A stretch of 64,000 nucleotides of DNA from UBA8941 sp963780545 (GTDB lineage: Archaea; Thermoproteota; Bathyarchaeia; TCS64). Positions 1-8,135 of the stretch are shown piece by piece. The position numbers and the translations under genes are program-made. Position 1 is the stretch's first letter. Each line of letters starts with the position of its first letter. The stretch covers positions 310,001 to 374,000 of the forward strand of contig CAWACK010000008.1 of NCBI GenBank assembly GCA_963780545.1, read 5' to 3'. The notes below the pieces were generated by a model, which saw only the letters and a program-made list of their open reading frames with translations, was not told the DNA's origin and did not search any database.

Positions 1-1
1 A

Positions 2-601
2 TTTCAGGGTATAAACGCTCTCCGTCAACACATCGATAGGGATGTTCGCATCCATGGAATCATCAAACACGGGGGAGACAGCCCTAATGTGGTACCCAAC
101 TACGCGAGCGCTCACCTCTACGTTAGGGCGCCGACGATGCCGAAGTTAGAGGAGTACTATGGCAAGGTTCTAAACATCGTCAAGGGGGCGGAACTCGCGA
201 CAGGGGCCAAAAGTAAAGTGACCCGCGTAGCAAACACATACGCAAACTCGCTTCCTAGCAGAATCCTCTCGGGCATCTTCAGGGATAACGTGGCTCTGAC
301 TGGCGTTGAGTATCCCAAGGAAGCTGAGCCAAAGATGGGTGGTGGAAGCACCGACTTCGGGAATGTCAGCCAGGAGATCCCCGCTTTGAGCGCTTACTTC
401 AATATCGGACCCGTCGTGCTGCACAGCCCAGAGGGAACCTCCATGACGGCGACACCTGAAGCCCATGCAGCGATGATTAAGGCGTCGAAGGGACTCGCCT
501 ACACCGCAATAGACCTTATCACGAAGCCGGAGTTATTAGAGGCGGCGAAGATGGAGCATAAGCAGCGTCTGGAGGAGCAGGGTAAAAATACAAGTCAATA
601 A
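2..601 (+). CDS. M20-family amidohydrolase/peptidase, C-terminal part
   Basis: The reading frame is open from the first bases of the window, so the gene is cut at its 5' end; a GTG at 89 is internal. The segment with HGIIKHGGDSPNVVP followed by an alternating hydrophobic strand (SAHLYVRA) is typical of the dimerisation (lid) domain of M20 metallopeptidases of the AbgB/amidohydrolase type. The end of the protein carries the last part of the catalytic domain (HSPEGTSMTATPEAH). Such enzymes hydrolyse amide bonds of N-acyl amino acids or p-aminobenzoyl-glutamate using a binuclear metal site; most metal ligands lie outside the window. Substrate cannot be told. Confidence 0.8.
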   Translation, partial: FQGINALRQHIDRDVRIHGIIKHGGDSPNVVPNYASAHLYVRAPTMPKLEEYYGKVLNIVKGAELATGAKSKVTRVANTYANSLPSRILSGIFRDNVALTGVEYPKEAEPKMGGGSTDFGNVSQEIPALSAYFNIGPVVLHSPEGTSMTATPEAHAAMIKASKGLAYTAIDLITKPELLEAAKMEHKQRLEEQGKNTSQ

Positions 602-681
602 CACCAATAGAGACCATATATTACACTAATTTGTGGGTTCGTAAGCTTTTTACTGTGGATGTTGTGTCTAGTGTTTGGCTT

Positions 682-758
682 GGGATCGTGGTCTAGCTTG
701 GTAAGATTCGTGCCTGGGGCGTACGAGTTCGTGAGTTCAAATCTCACCGATCCCACCA
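682..758 (+). tRNA. tRNA-Pro (anticodon GGG)
   Basis: A full cloverleaf can be drawn: acceptor GGGATCG pairs with CGATCCC, D stem GTCT/AGAT, anticodon stem CGTGC/GTACG around loop CTGGGGC (anticodon GGG), five-base variable loop, and T arm GTGAG-TTCAAAT-CTCAC. The discriminator base is A at 755 and CCA (756-758) is encoded in the DNA. No intron is needed. A T-rich stretch (about 644-650) lies roughly 30 bases upstream and may be the box A, but it is weak. Confidence 0.93.
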
Positions 759-1005
759 AATTTTAGACTCTCCGACGAGTGGTATTCACCATTAAAATTA
801 TTTCTGCTTTTTAGTTAGTTCTCTATTCCTCACTGAGCACTCGTGCATCTACCATCGAGAAGGCGAAAAAGAAGATCAGAAAAAATGAGTATGTTTGATG
901 AGCATAGAAGAAACTCGATCAAGTATGCTTTTCCGAGGTGCGCAACGCTTGAAAAATTATAAAAGGTGGAGAAGCAGCTCTTACTATTCTAAAATAAAAA
1001 AAAAT

Positions 1006-1013
1006 CGCGCGCG
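1006..1013. repeat. alternating CG tract (8 nt)
   Basis: CGCGCGCG directly after an A-rich run, in the spacer between the tRNA gene and the Fe-S protein gene at 1100. It is followed by a second GC-alternating patch around 1020-1029. The spacer 759-1099 otherwise shows no convincing gene. First of a series of intergenic CG tracts. Confidence 0.8.
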
Positions 1014-1099
1014 GTACATGCGCGTGCGCCAATGGGTTGGGCATCGAAATTTGCACGAAATGTTAATTACCCTGCAACCTCGTCCTCAAGTTGAAAACA

Positions 1100-1801
1100 A
1101 TGGCAAACCTCAAGGAAGAGCTACGCGCAGAAGCCTCAAAATACGGAATAGACCTCTTCGGAGTAGCCTCAGCGCAAGACCTCAGCGAAGCCCCCGCAGG
1201 CCACAGGCCAAACGACGTACTCCACGGAGCTAAGTCGATTATCATCCTCGGTTTGAAGATGCTCGACGCCCAGACCGACCTACTCCCACTAGAGGGAGAC
1301 ACCTCATCGAACTCGCCGAGGCAGGCCATGTTTGGCGGCCACAACGCCCTCCTATCCCAGAGGCTCGACGAGGCCGGATACTTCCTGTCGAGGCTCCTGG
1401 AGAAGAAGGGGTTCCGCGCCTATCACCAACTCTCGTCAACGGGAGGGATAGATGGAAGATACCTAACTGGCCTGATATCCCTAAAACACGCAGCCGCCAA
1501 AGCGGGACTGGGAACTATAGGGAGAAACAGCCTACTGATAACATCCCAGTATGGACCTAGAGTACGTCTCACAGGGATCATAACCGACGCCGAGATTGAA
1601 CCAGACAAAGCAAACACCAGCGATCCCTGCCAGGAGTGTGGAAGCTGCATCGAACAATGCCCAGTGGGGGCTCTCCAGAACCCAGACCCCGGTGAACCAT
1701 ACAAGATAAACAGGTTTGCTTGCAACCAATTCCTATCCACGAGGCCCACGTGCAGCATCTGCCTCAAGGTATGTCCGGTTGGGGATAAACGAGTAAGATG
1801 A
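1100..1801 (+). CDS. epoxyqueuosine reductase (QueG)-like 4Fe-4S protein
   Basis: This protein of about 233 residues has an N-terminal nitroreductase-like region (GAKSIIILGL, later GTIGRNSLL) and a C-terminal pair of iron-sulfur motifs, CQECGSCIEQCP and CSICLKVCP, as in QueG-like and reductive-dehalogenase-like Fe-S proteins. It is much shorter than bacterial QueG (about 350-380) and lacks its C-terminal HEAT repeats, so a different reductive role is likely; many anaerobic archaea carry such short paralogues. An ATG at 1100 is preferred over the in-frame TTG at 1091. The gene stands alone between CG tracts at 1006 and 1858. Confidence 0.75.
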   Translation: MANLKEELRAEASKYGIDLFGVASAQDLSEAPAGHRPNDVLHGAKSIIILGLKMLDAQTDLLPLEGDTSSNSPRQAMFGGHNALLSQRLDEAGYFLSRLLEKKGFRAYHQLSSTGGIDGRYLTGLISLKHAAAKAGLGTIGRNSLLITSQYGPRVRLTGIITDAEIEPDKANTSDPCQECGSCIEQCPVGALQNPDPGEPYKINRFACNQFLSTRPTCSICLKVCPVGDKRVR

Positions 1802-1857
1802 GACTTAATCCAAAGTGGATTTGGGTTAAGATTTTCAGAGTCAGGGCATAGAAGGAG

Positions 1858-1864
1858 GCGCGCG
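1858..1864. repeat. alternating CG tract (7 nt)
   Basis: GCGCGCG in the spacer between the Fe-S protein gene and the DinB-like gene. It is followed by about a dozen sense codons ending in TAA, which could be a gene remnant but is too short to support. Confidence 0.7.
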
Positions 1865-2040
1865 ATTTAGATGAGGTTCTCAAAGCACGCCTTTAAATGA
1901 GAGAATTCAGCCCGACACTGAAGAAGGAAGATATTGAGTCAATGATTCTAACTGGATCAACAGCTCCCTACTTATCTATACACGACGCATAATGTTCTTT
2001 AAGCCTGATCGGTTTATCAACACACGCATGGTGAAAGAAT

Positions 2041-2502
2041 ATGGCGAACATTGATGCAATAAAGGAATTCGCGGAACTAGGCTTCACAAGACTCGATGGC
2101 TCATTGAAAGACCTCTCTGAGGAACAGCTTGATTGGACGAGTTGCTCACAGGCAAACACCATCAGGAACATCCTAACACACCTAATTAGCGAATGGTATG
2201 GATTTTTCCCCAAGGTCATTGCGGGGGATAAGGATGCAAAAGTCAAGGGCGTAGCCGAGGGATACGTCGGAAACAAGGAACTGAGCCTCGCAAAGATAAT
2301 GAAGGACCTTAAAGAAGGCAAAGACCACCTACGCTCAGAGCTTGGCAAGGTAAAAGAGGGGGACCTGGCTAAGGAGATGGATTGGTTCATGGGTAAGAAA
2401 ACCAGAGGCTTTTATCTTATGTTGGGGGTCAGCGAGATAGTCCACCACGAGGGCCAGATCGCTGCGATTCGTGGTGTCGAAAAACGGATCAAGGGTCTCT
2501 AA
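2041..2502 (+). CDS. DinB/YfiT-like four-helix-bundle protein
   Basis: A 153-residue all-helical protein with an early histidine (THLISEWYG) and a late VHHEGQ motif, the pattern of the three-histidine metal site in the DinB/YfiT superfamily. Members include bacillithiol and mycothiol S-transferases and stress-induced proteins of unknown activity. An RBS-like GGTGA lies 8-12 bases before the ATG. The gene is monocistronic and bounded on both sides by CG tracts. The metal-dependent transferase role is family knowledge; the substrate is unknown. Confidence 0.78.
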   Translation: MANIDAIKEFAELGFTRLDGSLKDLSEEQLDWTSCSQANTIRNILTHLISEWYGFFPKVIAGDKDAKVKGVAEGYVGNKELSLAKIMKDLKEGKDHLRSELGKVKEGDLAKEMDWFMGKKTRGFYLMLGVSEIVHHEGQIAAIRGVEKRIKGL

Positions 2503-2526
2503 TAGACTCAATCCTTCTCTTATTTT

Positions 2527-2535
2527 CGCGCGCGC
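2527..2535. repeat. alternating CG tract (9 nt)
   Basis: CGCGCGCGC between the convergent ends of the DinB-like gene and the small minus-strand gene. A second GCGCG at about 2549 and an A7 run between them (T7 on the minus strand) could form a weak hairpin/terminator for the minus-strand operon. Confidence 0.75.
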
Positions 2536-2552
2536 CAAAAAAAGACTGCGCG

Positions 2553-2910
2553 TTATAGAACCCAAATATGAGAAATGATGCTGAGAATTGCCTCCACTTC
2601 GCCCACTATTAAGGTCTCATCCATTGATGCCTCGCAGGATATCGAGGCGTCATCCTCACAGGTTAACTTGTATCCACGCGCCTCGATGGCTTTGATTAAC
2701 CTGATCCGTGACTCCAACTCATCAATGTTAGGAGTCCCTCCACTACAGAGACATAACAAGGAGCTCCAAGTATGGTCTCGGCTCCGATTCTGAGGCCCTC
2801 TCGTAGCCCACCCCGAATTGATATTCTTCATTCTTATCGATTATCTCGTAGGATTCGCCTCCGTTTGACTGGTCAGCCCTCCTCTTCAGCTCGGCGAGGT
2901 CGATCTTCAT
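2553..2910 (-). CDS. small acidic hypothetical protein, frame-broken
   Basis: An ATG at 2910 opens 55 codons (starting MKIDLAELKRRA) that stop at 2743. A one-base shift near 2745-2765 joins them to a second stretch that reads GTPNIDELESRIRLIKAIEA and ends at TAA 2553. Together they would make about 118 residues: a charged N-terminal helix, a strand-rich middle and an acidic C-terminus. The start lies only 14 bases after the ABC permease stop on the same strand, so it is probably the third gene of that operon. I do not recognise a family. The join is inferred from the matching amino-acid character of the two halves. Confidence 0.5.
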
Positions 2911-2924
2911 TGCAAGGACCCTCT

Positions 2925-4059
2925 TCAGGATTTGCCGAAGCGGCGGTAGAGTATCACCCCTGCGAGCATGATTCCTATGCTCGCTGCTGACACCGTTAAC
3001 ACATCTATTAGGATTGACGGGCTTGTCACAGAGGCGCCTCTTAGAAGGATGCTAGTCAAGGCGTCTGTGACGTACCACGTGGGGACAAACCTCGCGATGT
3101 TCTCCGGCGCTGGGACGAATGTTCCGAGGAACATGAGGGGAAGGATGAAGACGAAGCTAATCCCAGTAGCGGCTCCCGCGTTTCTGGCGAAGGTGGCTAC
3201 GACTAGACCAAGCCCCACGCTGCATGTTGTGAGTATCATAACCAGCAGGAACGCTAAGGCGATGCCCGGCACCCCGCCCTGTGGCCTGAAGCCCATTAGG
3301 GACGAGGCGGCGTATATGATTGCCACCTGGACGGCGCCGATTATCATGTTTGAAACCACTTGGCTGGCGAAAATATCGCCGATTGTTGTTGGGGTGACGC
3401 TGATCCTCCTCAGGATGCCCTGCTCTCGTTCGCCCGTCATAGCCCCGGCGACGATCATGATGAGGAAGATGGCGGCGTAGCCGAACAGCCCCGGCGCCAT
3501 GAATGCGAATTGGCTTATCACCTGGGATTCCACCTGCGTTGGGGCACCTATGGTGACCGGTGATCTAGTCGTGGCGCTTTTACCGGTGACTAGGGCCGAG
3601 ATAACCTGCTCGACTATCGGTGGGACGGCGGCGTTCGCTATCATTGAGCCCTTGTCAACTGAGAGGGCCAGGGTTGTGTTATGCCATAGCGCTGAGTTAC
3701 TCGGGTTCGTCCTGTACGAGTCCACGCTTGCCGTGAAGTCCGCAGGTATAACAAGCACTGCCTTGACCTTACCTTGCTGGAGGTCGCTGCTCGCAGCCGA
3801 GGCGTCGGTGTAGTTCTGAACGTTGAGCACCTGTGACCCAGTCAGTGCTAGCTTCAGTGCTGAACTCCAGGCCCCATGAGTCCAGGTTCACAACGGCAAC
3901 AGGGTAGCGGGTCTCCGAGCCGCCTATGGCCCCGAAGCTGGCTCCGAAGGCTAGGGTTAGGATGAGGGGGAAGACTATCGCCATGAAGAGGACGGAGGGC
4001 TCACGGGTGAGCCGCTTAAGCTCCTTGCCAACTAGAGCTACGGTCCTTGATGTTTTCAA
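2925..4059 (-). CDS. ABC-2 type transporter permease, frame-broken
   Basis: The N-terminal piece (TTG at 4059) has a cytoplasmic helix and first membrane segment (VLFMAIVFPLILTLAFG). The C-terminal piece (to 2925) has a large external loop and five more membrane segments with the EREQGILRRISVTP motif usual in ABC-2 exporters of the DrrB/YhfI kind. The two frames meet in a G4 run near 3875-3880; removing one G gives a continuous protein of about 377 residues. It follows the ATPase gene by 2 bases and should form the membrane part of a drug, antibiotic or lipid exporter. Whether the break is real or an error is open. Confidence 0.8.
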
Positions 4060-4061
4060 GT

Positions 4062-4802
4062 TCAGCCCTCCTCCCGGATCTTTCGCCCTGTGAGGTTGAT
4101 GAAGACGTCCTCTAGGCTGGCTGCGCCCTGGCCCCGTTTGAGCTCGTCGGGTGATCCGAGCGCTATTAGCTTGCCGTGGTCTATGATGCCGACTCTGTCA
4201 GCCAAGGCTTCGACCTCCTCAATGTAGTGGCTCGTCAGTATGACGGTCTTGCCTCTTTTCTTGAGTTCTCTGATTATGTCCCAGGTCGCATGGCGGCTCT
4301 GGAGGTCCATGGCGACTGTGGGTTCGTCGAGGAACGCAATACGTGGGTCGTTTATAAGCGCCATTGCTAGGCTGAGGCGACGGATCATTCCTCCGCTGTA
4401 TTTGCTTGCTCGTCTATCCGCATCTTCGCTTAGGCCAACCTCGCCGATTAGCCGTGTTGTGTTCTCCTTCAGGTGTTTATTCGTCACCTCCTGTAAGTGT
4501 CCGAAGAGCTCGATGTTCTCTCTGCCCGTCAGGTAGCCGAAGTAGGCTGGCTCCTGTGGGCATAGTCCAATCAGCCTATGGATCTTCTCTTGATCCTTGT
4601 TGACATCGTAGCCTCCTACCCTAGCGGTACCTGAAGTTGGTGGCAGGATGCCGCATAGTGTCTTGATTGTGACGGTTTTTCCTGCTCCGTTAGGGCCAAG
4701 CAGCCCAAATAGCTCCCCCTCTTGGATTGTGAGGCTTAGGCCATCCAGGGCTGTCTTATCCTCGAAATTCTTAGTCAGGGACTCTATCTCGATGGCTTCC
4801 AT
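4062..4802 (-). CDS. ABC transporter ATP-binding protein
   Basis: A 246-residue nucleotide-binding domain: Walker A GPNGAGKT (36-43), Q-loop PQEP (82-85), signature YSGGM (135-139), Walker B IAFLDE (155-160) and H-loop TSH (190-192). The order and the C-terminal extension match the DrrA/CcmA type that pairs with ABC-2 permeases. It heads an operon with the permease and a small gene on the minus strand. The D-loop reads VAMD, where GLD is more usual, a mild deviation that should not stop ATP hydrolysis. The exported substrate is unknown. Confidence 0.92.
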   Translation of the reverse strand: MEAIEIESLTKNFEDKTALDGLSLTIQEGELFGLLGPNGAGKTVTIKTLCGILPPTSGTARVGGYDVNKDQEKIHRLIGLCPQEPAYFGYLTGRENIELFGHLQEVTNKHLKENTTRLIGEVGLSEDADRRASKYSGGMIRRLSLAMALINDPRIAFLDEPTVAMDLQSRHATWDIIRELKKRGKTVILTSHYIEEVEALADRVGIIDHGKLIALGSPDELKRGQGAASLEDVFINLTGRKIREEG

Positions 4803-4981
4803 CTTCTGCGCCTTCCTGACTCCGAGGATCCAATTTTCACTTATAGGCGTATGTTAGCCCGCTGGTTCAGATTCGGTAAAGAAATTGATGCTGGTTTGGG
4901 CTTTTTGTGAACCTGATGGTTGAGAAATTGGAGTAATGGTTCCTTTATGCAGAATTTAGTGATTTTGGGGACGCGGGGAGT

Positions 4982-5896
4982 CTACTTATCTGGGTTTTCT
5001 ATCAAACCCATCTTCGAAGGTAAAGTCTCCATCCAGGTGGGGAAGATGTCGCCGGTGTAGAGGATGTTCATGGTGACGGATCTAAAGTTGGGGTCATTCT
5101 CAATCTTCTCCTTGAGTTCCTTCAGCTCCTTCATCGTCCTGGTCCAAATTACGAGTATGTGCTCGTCTGGGAGGTTGCTGAAGCCCAGGTGGTAGATGAG
5201 GTGGGGGCCATATTTTTTATGTAGCTCCACGGAGTTGACCTTGGCCTCCATGGATAATTTGGTGTGGAATACGCTGAAGATGTCGTCAGAGGCGTCTGGG
5301 TACCAGTCGATGGATAATTCGATGAAGTTATTCTTGATCATTGCGTTTAGGCGACGGCGGATCGTTTTTGCTGATATATTTAGCTCCTGAGCGATGTCAG
5401 CAAGCGGCTTCCTAGAGTCTCTGCTGAGGGTGCTTATTATCTGCCAATCAAGTGTGTCCAGAATTTCTTTAGGCGGGTAGGTGATGTTGGCTCCTAAGTC
5501 GATTATTCCAACGGTTGGGTTGGGCATGTCGGCGTTCTTCCTGATGAAGTCGCTTACGACCGATAACTCGTTTAGACCCTTGACATATGCACCGACGTAG
5601 ATGTAACTGCCGCCGGCCTGTGCAACCCAGTAGATTGAGTCATTCTCCGATAGCTTTGATGGGATTTCCTTGAGGGGCTCCGCTCTCGCAAAGCCAAATA
5701 TGTATACGTTTAAGGAGCCCGCGATAAACTGGCTGGGCCTCGCAATGAAGCCCCTTATAATACCGGCATCTATCAACGCCTGTATGCGTTTGTGGACAGC
5801 GTTAACTGACAGCTTCAGCCTCCCAGCGATGACTCGGTATGGTGTACGGCTGTTGACGAGTAGCATTTGGCTGATTTCGATGTCAGTTTCATCCAT
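4982..5896 (-). CDS. Lrp/AsnC-like regulator with two HTH domains
   Basis: This 304-residue protein contains two AsnC-type winged helix-turn-helix domains: one at residues about 3-50 (RLKLSVNAVHKRIQALIDAG) and one at about 145-195 (ELNISAKTIRRRLNAMIKN). Each is followed by an alpha/beta sensor-like region. Duplicated Lrp-like proteins of this kind are common in Bathyarchaeia and Thaumarchaeota. It probably binds DNA as a dimer with an amino acid or related effector. It sits 85 bases beyond the start of the ABC operon, on the same strand, and may regulate it. Confidence 0.82.
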   Translation of the reverse strand: MDETDIEISQMLLVNSRTPYRVIAGRLKLSVNAVHKRIQALIDAGIIRGFIARPSQFIAGSLNVYIFGFARAEPLKEIPSKLSENDSIYWVAQAGGSYIYVGAYVKGLNELSVVSDFIRKNADMPNPTVGIIDLGANITYPPKEILDTLDWQIISTLSRDSRKPLADIAQELNISAKTIRRRLNAMIKNNFIELSIDWYPDASDDIFSVFHTKLSMEAKVNSVELHKKYGPHLIYHLGFSNLPDEHILVIWTRTMKELKELKEKIENDPNFRSVTMNILYTGDIFPTWMETLPSKMGLIENPDK

Positions 5897-5979
5897 CGTT
5901 GATGATTAGCAACTCAATTTAGGTAAAATGCTTTGCGTAACAGGGCGAAATGATGTAAAGTGCTCTTATATATGGTACA

Positions 5980-6018
5980 CGCGCGCTCTTTGCGAAGTAT
6001 CAAAGGGGTGGAGATTAA
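5980..6018 (+). pseudogene. CG tract plus short remnant of an LFAKY-type protein
   Basis: CGCGCGC (5980-5986) runs in phase into codons reading LFAKYQRGGD then stop. The block LFAKY-x-(R/K)G also occurs in two other remnants (10998-11189 and 28815-28931). DNA after the block (TAAGA then CTGG) resembles both copies with small indels. It is short, so chance similarity is possible. Confidence 0.35.
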
Positions 6019-6093
6019 GAACTGGACTACTAAACTCCAAATCTAGCACACATGTTTGCGTCAACTTTACAAACACATCATACCCGATATCTA

Positions 6094-6735
6094 ATGGTGG
6101 CACCTCACTTGGAATTCTACGAAGCCGTCAACAAAAGAAGAAGCGTAAGGGAGTTCCAGTCAAGACCCGTGGAAGAAGAGAAGCTACTTAGAGTCCTGGA
6201 GGCGGGGCTCAAAGCACCCTCAAACAACCACCTCCGGCAGTGGGAGTTCCTCCTAGTCAAAGACCCTGAGCAGCGAGTAAAGGTCGCGGAGCTGGTCTCG
6301 AAGGGAAAGAACATCACGAACGAGATGGAGCTCGAAAAGGCGTTAAACAACTGGCCAGATGAGCTGCAGAGGGAGATGTACCGTAAGGCGCTTCCGGTTC
6401 AGGTGAAGATGCTGGTCAGCTCCCCTGAGCTGCTCGTCGTCTGCTACAGGTTGAGGAAGCCGCTGAAAGAGTGCGAGATTCTGTATGATCTGAACGATTT
6501 GGCTTCGATCTGGATGTGTATAGAGAACATCATGTTGGCGATGGCTGCGGAGGGGTTATACGGGGTTACCAGTGTGCCTCGTGAGACGGCTGTCCTCAGG
6601 GAGGTGCTGGGTGTGCCTGAGGGCTATGAGGTTGCTGCGGTGATTCCGATAGGCTACCCCGTTGACTACTCTGTAAAGCAGAAGGCTGTTACATTGAAGG
6701 AGAAACTACACTACGATATGTGGGGTAATGTCTGA
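6094..6735 (+). CDS. nitroreductase-family FMN enzyme
   Basis: About 213 residues with the opening FYEAVNKRRSVREFQSRPV and APSNNHLRQWEF, which bind FMN in the nitroreductase superfamily, and a C-terminal region with GYEVAAVIPIGYPVD. Members reduce nitro compounds, quinones, flavins or enones with NAD(P)H, or act as dehydrogenases. ATG 6094 is preferred because the family starts a few residues before the FYEAV motif; an in-frame ATG at 6052 would add an unlikely 14-residue lead. The gene is monocistronic, with CG tract 5980 in its upstream spacer. The spacer 6736-6971 shows nothing. Confidence 0.85.
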   Translation: MVAPHLEFYEAVNKRRSVREFQSRPVEEEKLLRVLEAGLKAPSNNHLRQWEFLLVKDPEQRVKVAELVSKGKNITNEMELEKALNNWPDELQREMYRKALPVQVKMLVSSPELLVVCYRLRKPLKECEILYDLNDLASIWMCIENIMLAMAAEGLYGVTSVPRETAVLREVLGVPEGYEVAAVIPIGYPVDYSVKQKAVTLKEKLHYDMWGNV

Positions 6736-6971
6736 GTGCACGCACAGGATAAGATTAGAAATCGTCAAAAACTTGTACGGTAGATAAGGATAATGCCAAA
6801 GTAATTTTGTGATAATATTTTCTTAAGCAGAAAGTTATCACTAGAAAATGAAGGCCTACCAACATCAAGATGCGGGCAGAATACGAGCGCAGCTAAACTA
6901 GGCTCAGCTCCAAAGAATACAATGTAAAATGGAATATTACATTGATAGAGCACGCGCAACTGTTTCAAGAT

Positions 6972-7316
6972 TTAATGCGCTCGCGCCTCTTTGTCTGCCC
7001 ACTCCTCCACCCACAGGACGAGTGGGACAAGCGCCTCTGTGAGTTTCTGCCCCTTCTCCGTTATCGAGTACTCGACGCAGGGTGGTATCTCATTGTACGC
7101 CGTCCGCTTGAGTATCCCGTTCTCCTCGAGCTCCCTGAGCCTCGAGGTGAGGGTTTTGGTGCTTATGTGGCTGAGGAGGCCGTTGAGCTAGTTGAACCTC
7201 ACCGTCTTCGTCCCCGTTGTGAAGACGCAGAGTATGTCGAGGGTACCCCTGCTACCGAGGAGCTCTATCATGGGGCCTCCCGAGCCGAGACATACGTCCA
7301 AAGTGTCGCTTTCCAT
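6972..7316 (-). pseudogene. HxlR-family regulator interrupted by in-frame TAG
   Basis: From ATG 7316 the frame encodes an HxlR-type winged helix protein of 114 codons: an N-terminal cysteine (VCLGSGG), GSRGTLDILCVF, recognition helix region SHISTKTLTSRLRELEENG and wing PPCVEYSITEKG. Codon 43 (7190-7188) is TAG, at the place where family members usually read RFNEL or RFTEL, so a GAG-to-TAG change is the simplest explanation. The rest of the frame is intact. It is divergent from a flavin reductase, the usual arrangement for a redox or electrophile sensor with its target gene. Confidence 0.75.
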
Positions 7317-7394
7317 CTATACACCAACTTTATTGTTTTACACTTTCCCGTTTAAATACTTCCAATTTTCCAGTATTGTGAAGGAGATTTTGAG
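7317..7394. promoter_or_regulatory. divergent promoter region, HxlR / flavin reductase
   Basis: The 78-base spacer is AT-rich and contains the near-palindromic GTTTAAATAC (about 7351-7360), readable as a box A on either strand. An AAGGAG ribosome binding site (7381-7386) lies 8 bases before the TTG at 7395. The HxlR operator, if any, should overlap here. Confidence 0.5.
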
Positions 7395-7958
7395 TTGGCT
7401 AAGGTAAAGATCGAGAAAGGTACGATTCCATACGCTATGCCGGTGTGCCTAGTGGGAGCAAATGTGAAGGGCAAACCAACATTCATGACGGTTGCGTGGT
7501 ACTCCAAGGTAAACGGCCAACCACCGATGTTCATGGTTTCATTAGAGAACATCCGATACACCGCGGAAGGTATCAAGGAGAACAAGGTCTTCAGTATCAA
7601 CTTCCCAGGAAAGAGCCTCGTCGAGAAGACGGACTACTGTGGCATGGTCTCCGGAAGGAAGACCGACAAGTCGAGCGTTTTCAAGGTCGAGTATGGTGAA
7701 AATGAGGCCCCTTTGATCAGCGAGTGCCAGGTGTGCTACGAACTAATGCTTAAGCAGACGGTTGATCTGGTTGATTCACGCCTCTTCATTGGGGAGGTGG
7801 TTGCAGCTTACGCTGACGGAAAGTGCTTGACCGACAAAAAGCTGGACGTCGCTAAGACGGAGCAGTTCTCCCTCATTGAGAGCCCTGGTGCTGGATACTT
7901 TGAATTAGGTAAGCAGTTTGAGAAAGCGTTCAACGTAGGAAAGAAATTAATGAAATAA
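7395..7958 (+). CDS. flavin reductase-like FMN-binding protein (flavoredoxin type)
   Basis: A 187-residue split-barrel flavoprotein: PYAMPVCLVGANVKGKPTFMTVAWYSK at the FMN site region, ending with FELGKQFEKAFNVGKKL. Relatives include flavoredoxin and flavin reductases that pass electrons from NAD(P)H or F420H2 to flavins, and oxygen or metal reduction proteins. TTG 7395 is chosen because a strong AAGGAG sits 8 bases upstream. It lies opposite an HxlR gene, suggesting redox-responsive expression. Confidence 0.85.
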   Translation: MAKVKIEKGTIPYAMPVCLVGANVKGKPTFMTVAWYSKVNGQPPMFMVSLENIRYTAEGIKENKVFSINFPGKSLVEKTDYCGMVSGRKTDKSSVFKVEYGENEAPLISECQVCYELMLKQTVDLVDSRLFIGEVVAAYADGKCLTDKKLDVAKTEQFSLIESPGAGYFELGKQFEKAFNVGKKLMK

Positions 7959-8046
7959 AGTGTAAAGTACAATATTGATTTAGAGTACTAACTTATCTCA
8001 GGTTATCTCTTGTTTGTTCACTTACGTCTGTGTGTTCGTCTATCTG

Positions 8047-8063
8047 TATGTTTGTTTGTTGAG
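8047..8063. repeat. 17-nt copy of a TGTTTGTT element
   Basis: The 17-base string TATGTTTGTTTGTTGAG occurs here and, identical, at 10317-10333; 14 bases of it recur on the minus strand at 56361-56374. It lies in a spacer rich in TGT/CTG triplets between the flavin reductase and the MFS gene ends. Confidence 0.7.
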
Positions 8064-8135
8064 CGCCGCGCAAAATCTTGGGCACCTCGAATACTAGACA
8101 GACTTTAAAAACTCAAATATGGAGAAGTAAAGGCT

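Noticed and set aside
895..1233. 112-codon plus-strand frame upstream of the Fe-S protein gene
   Set aside because: It overlaps the start of the QueG-like gene in another frame, has no family features and is rich in Arg/Ser in the way out-of-frame reads are.
6972..7316. Pyrrolysine at the TAG in the HxlR gene
   Set aside because: Only one such codon was noticed, it sits where Glu is usual, and no pyl genes are in the window; a point change is simpler.
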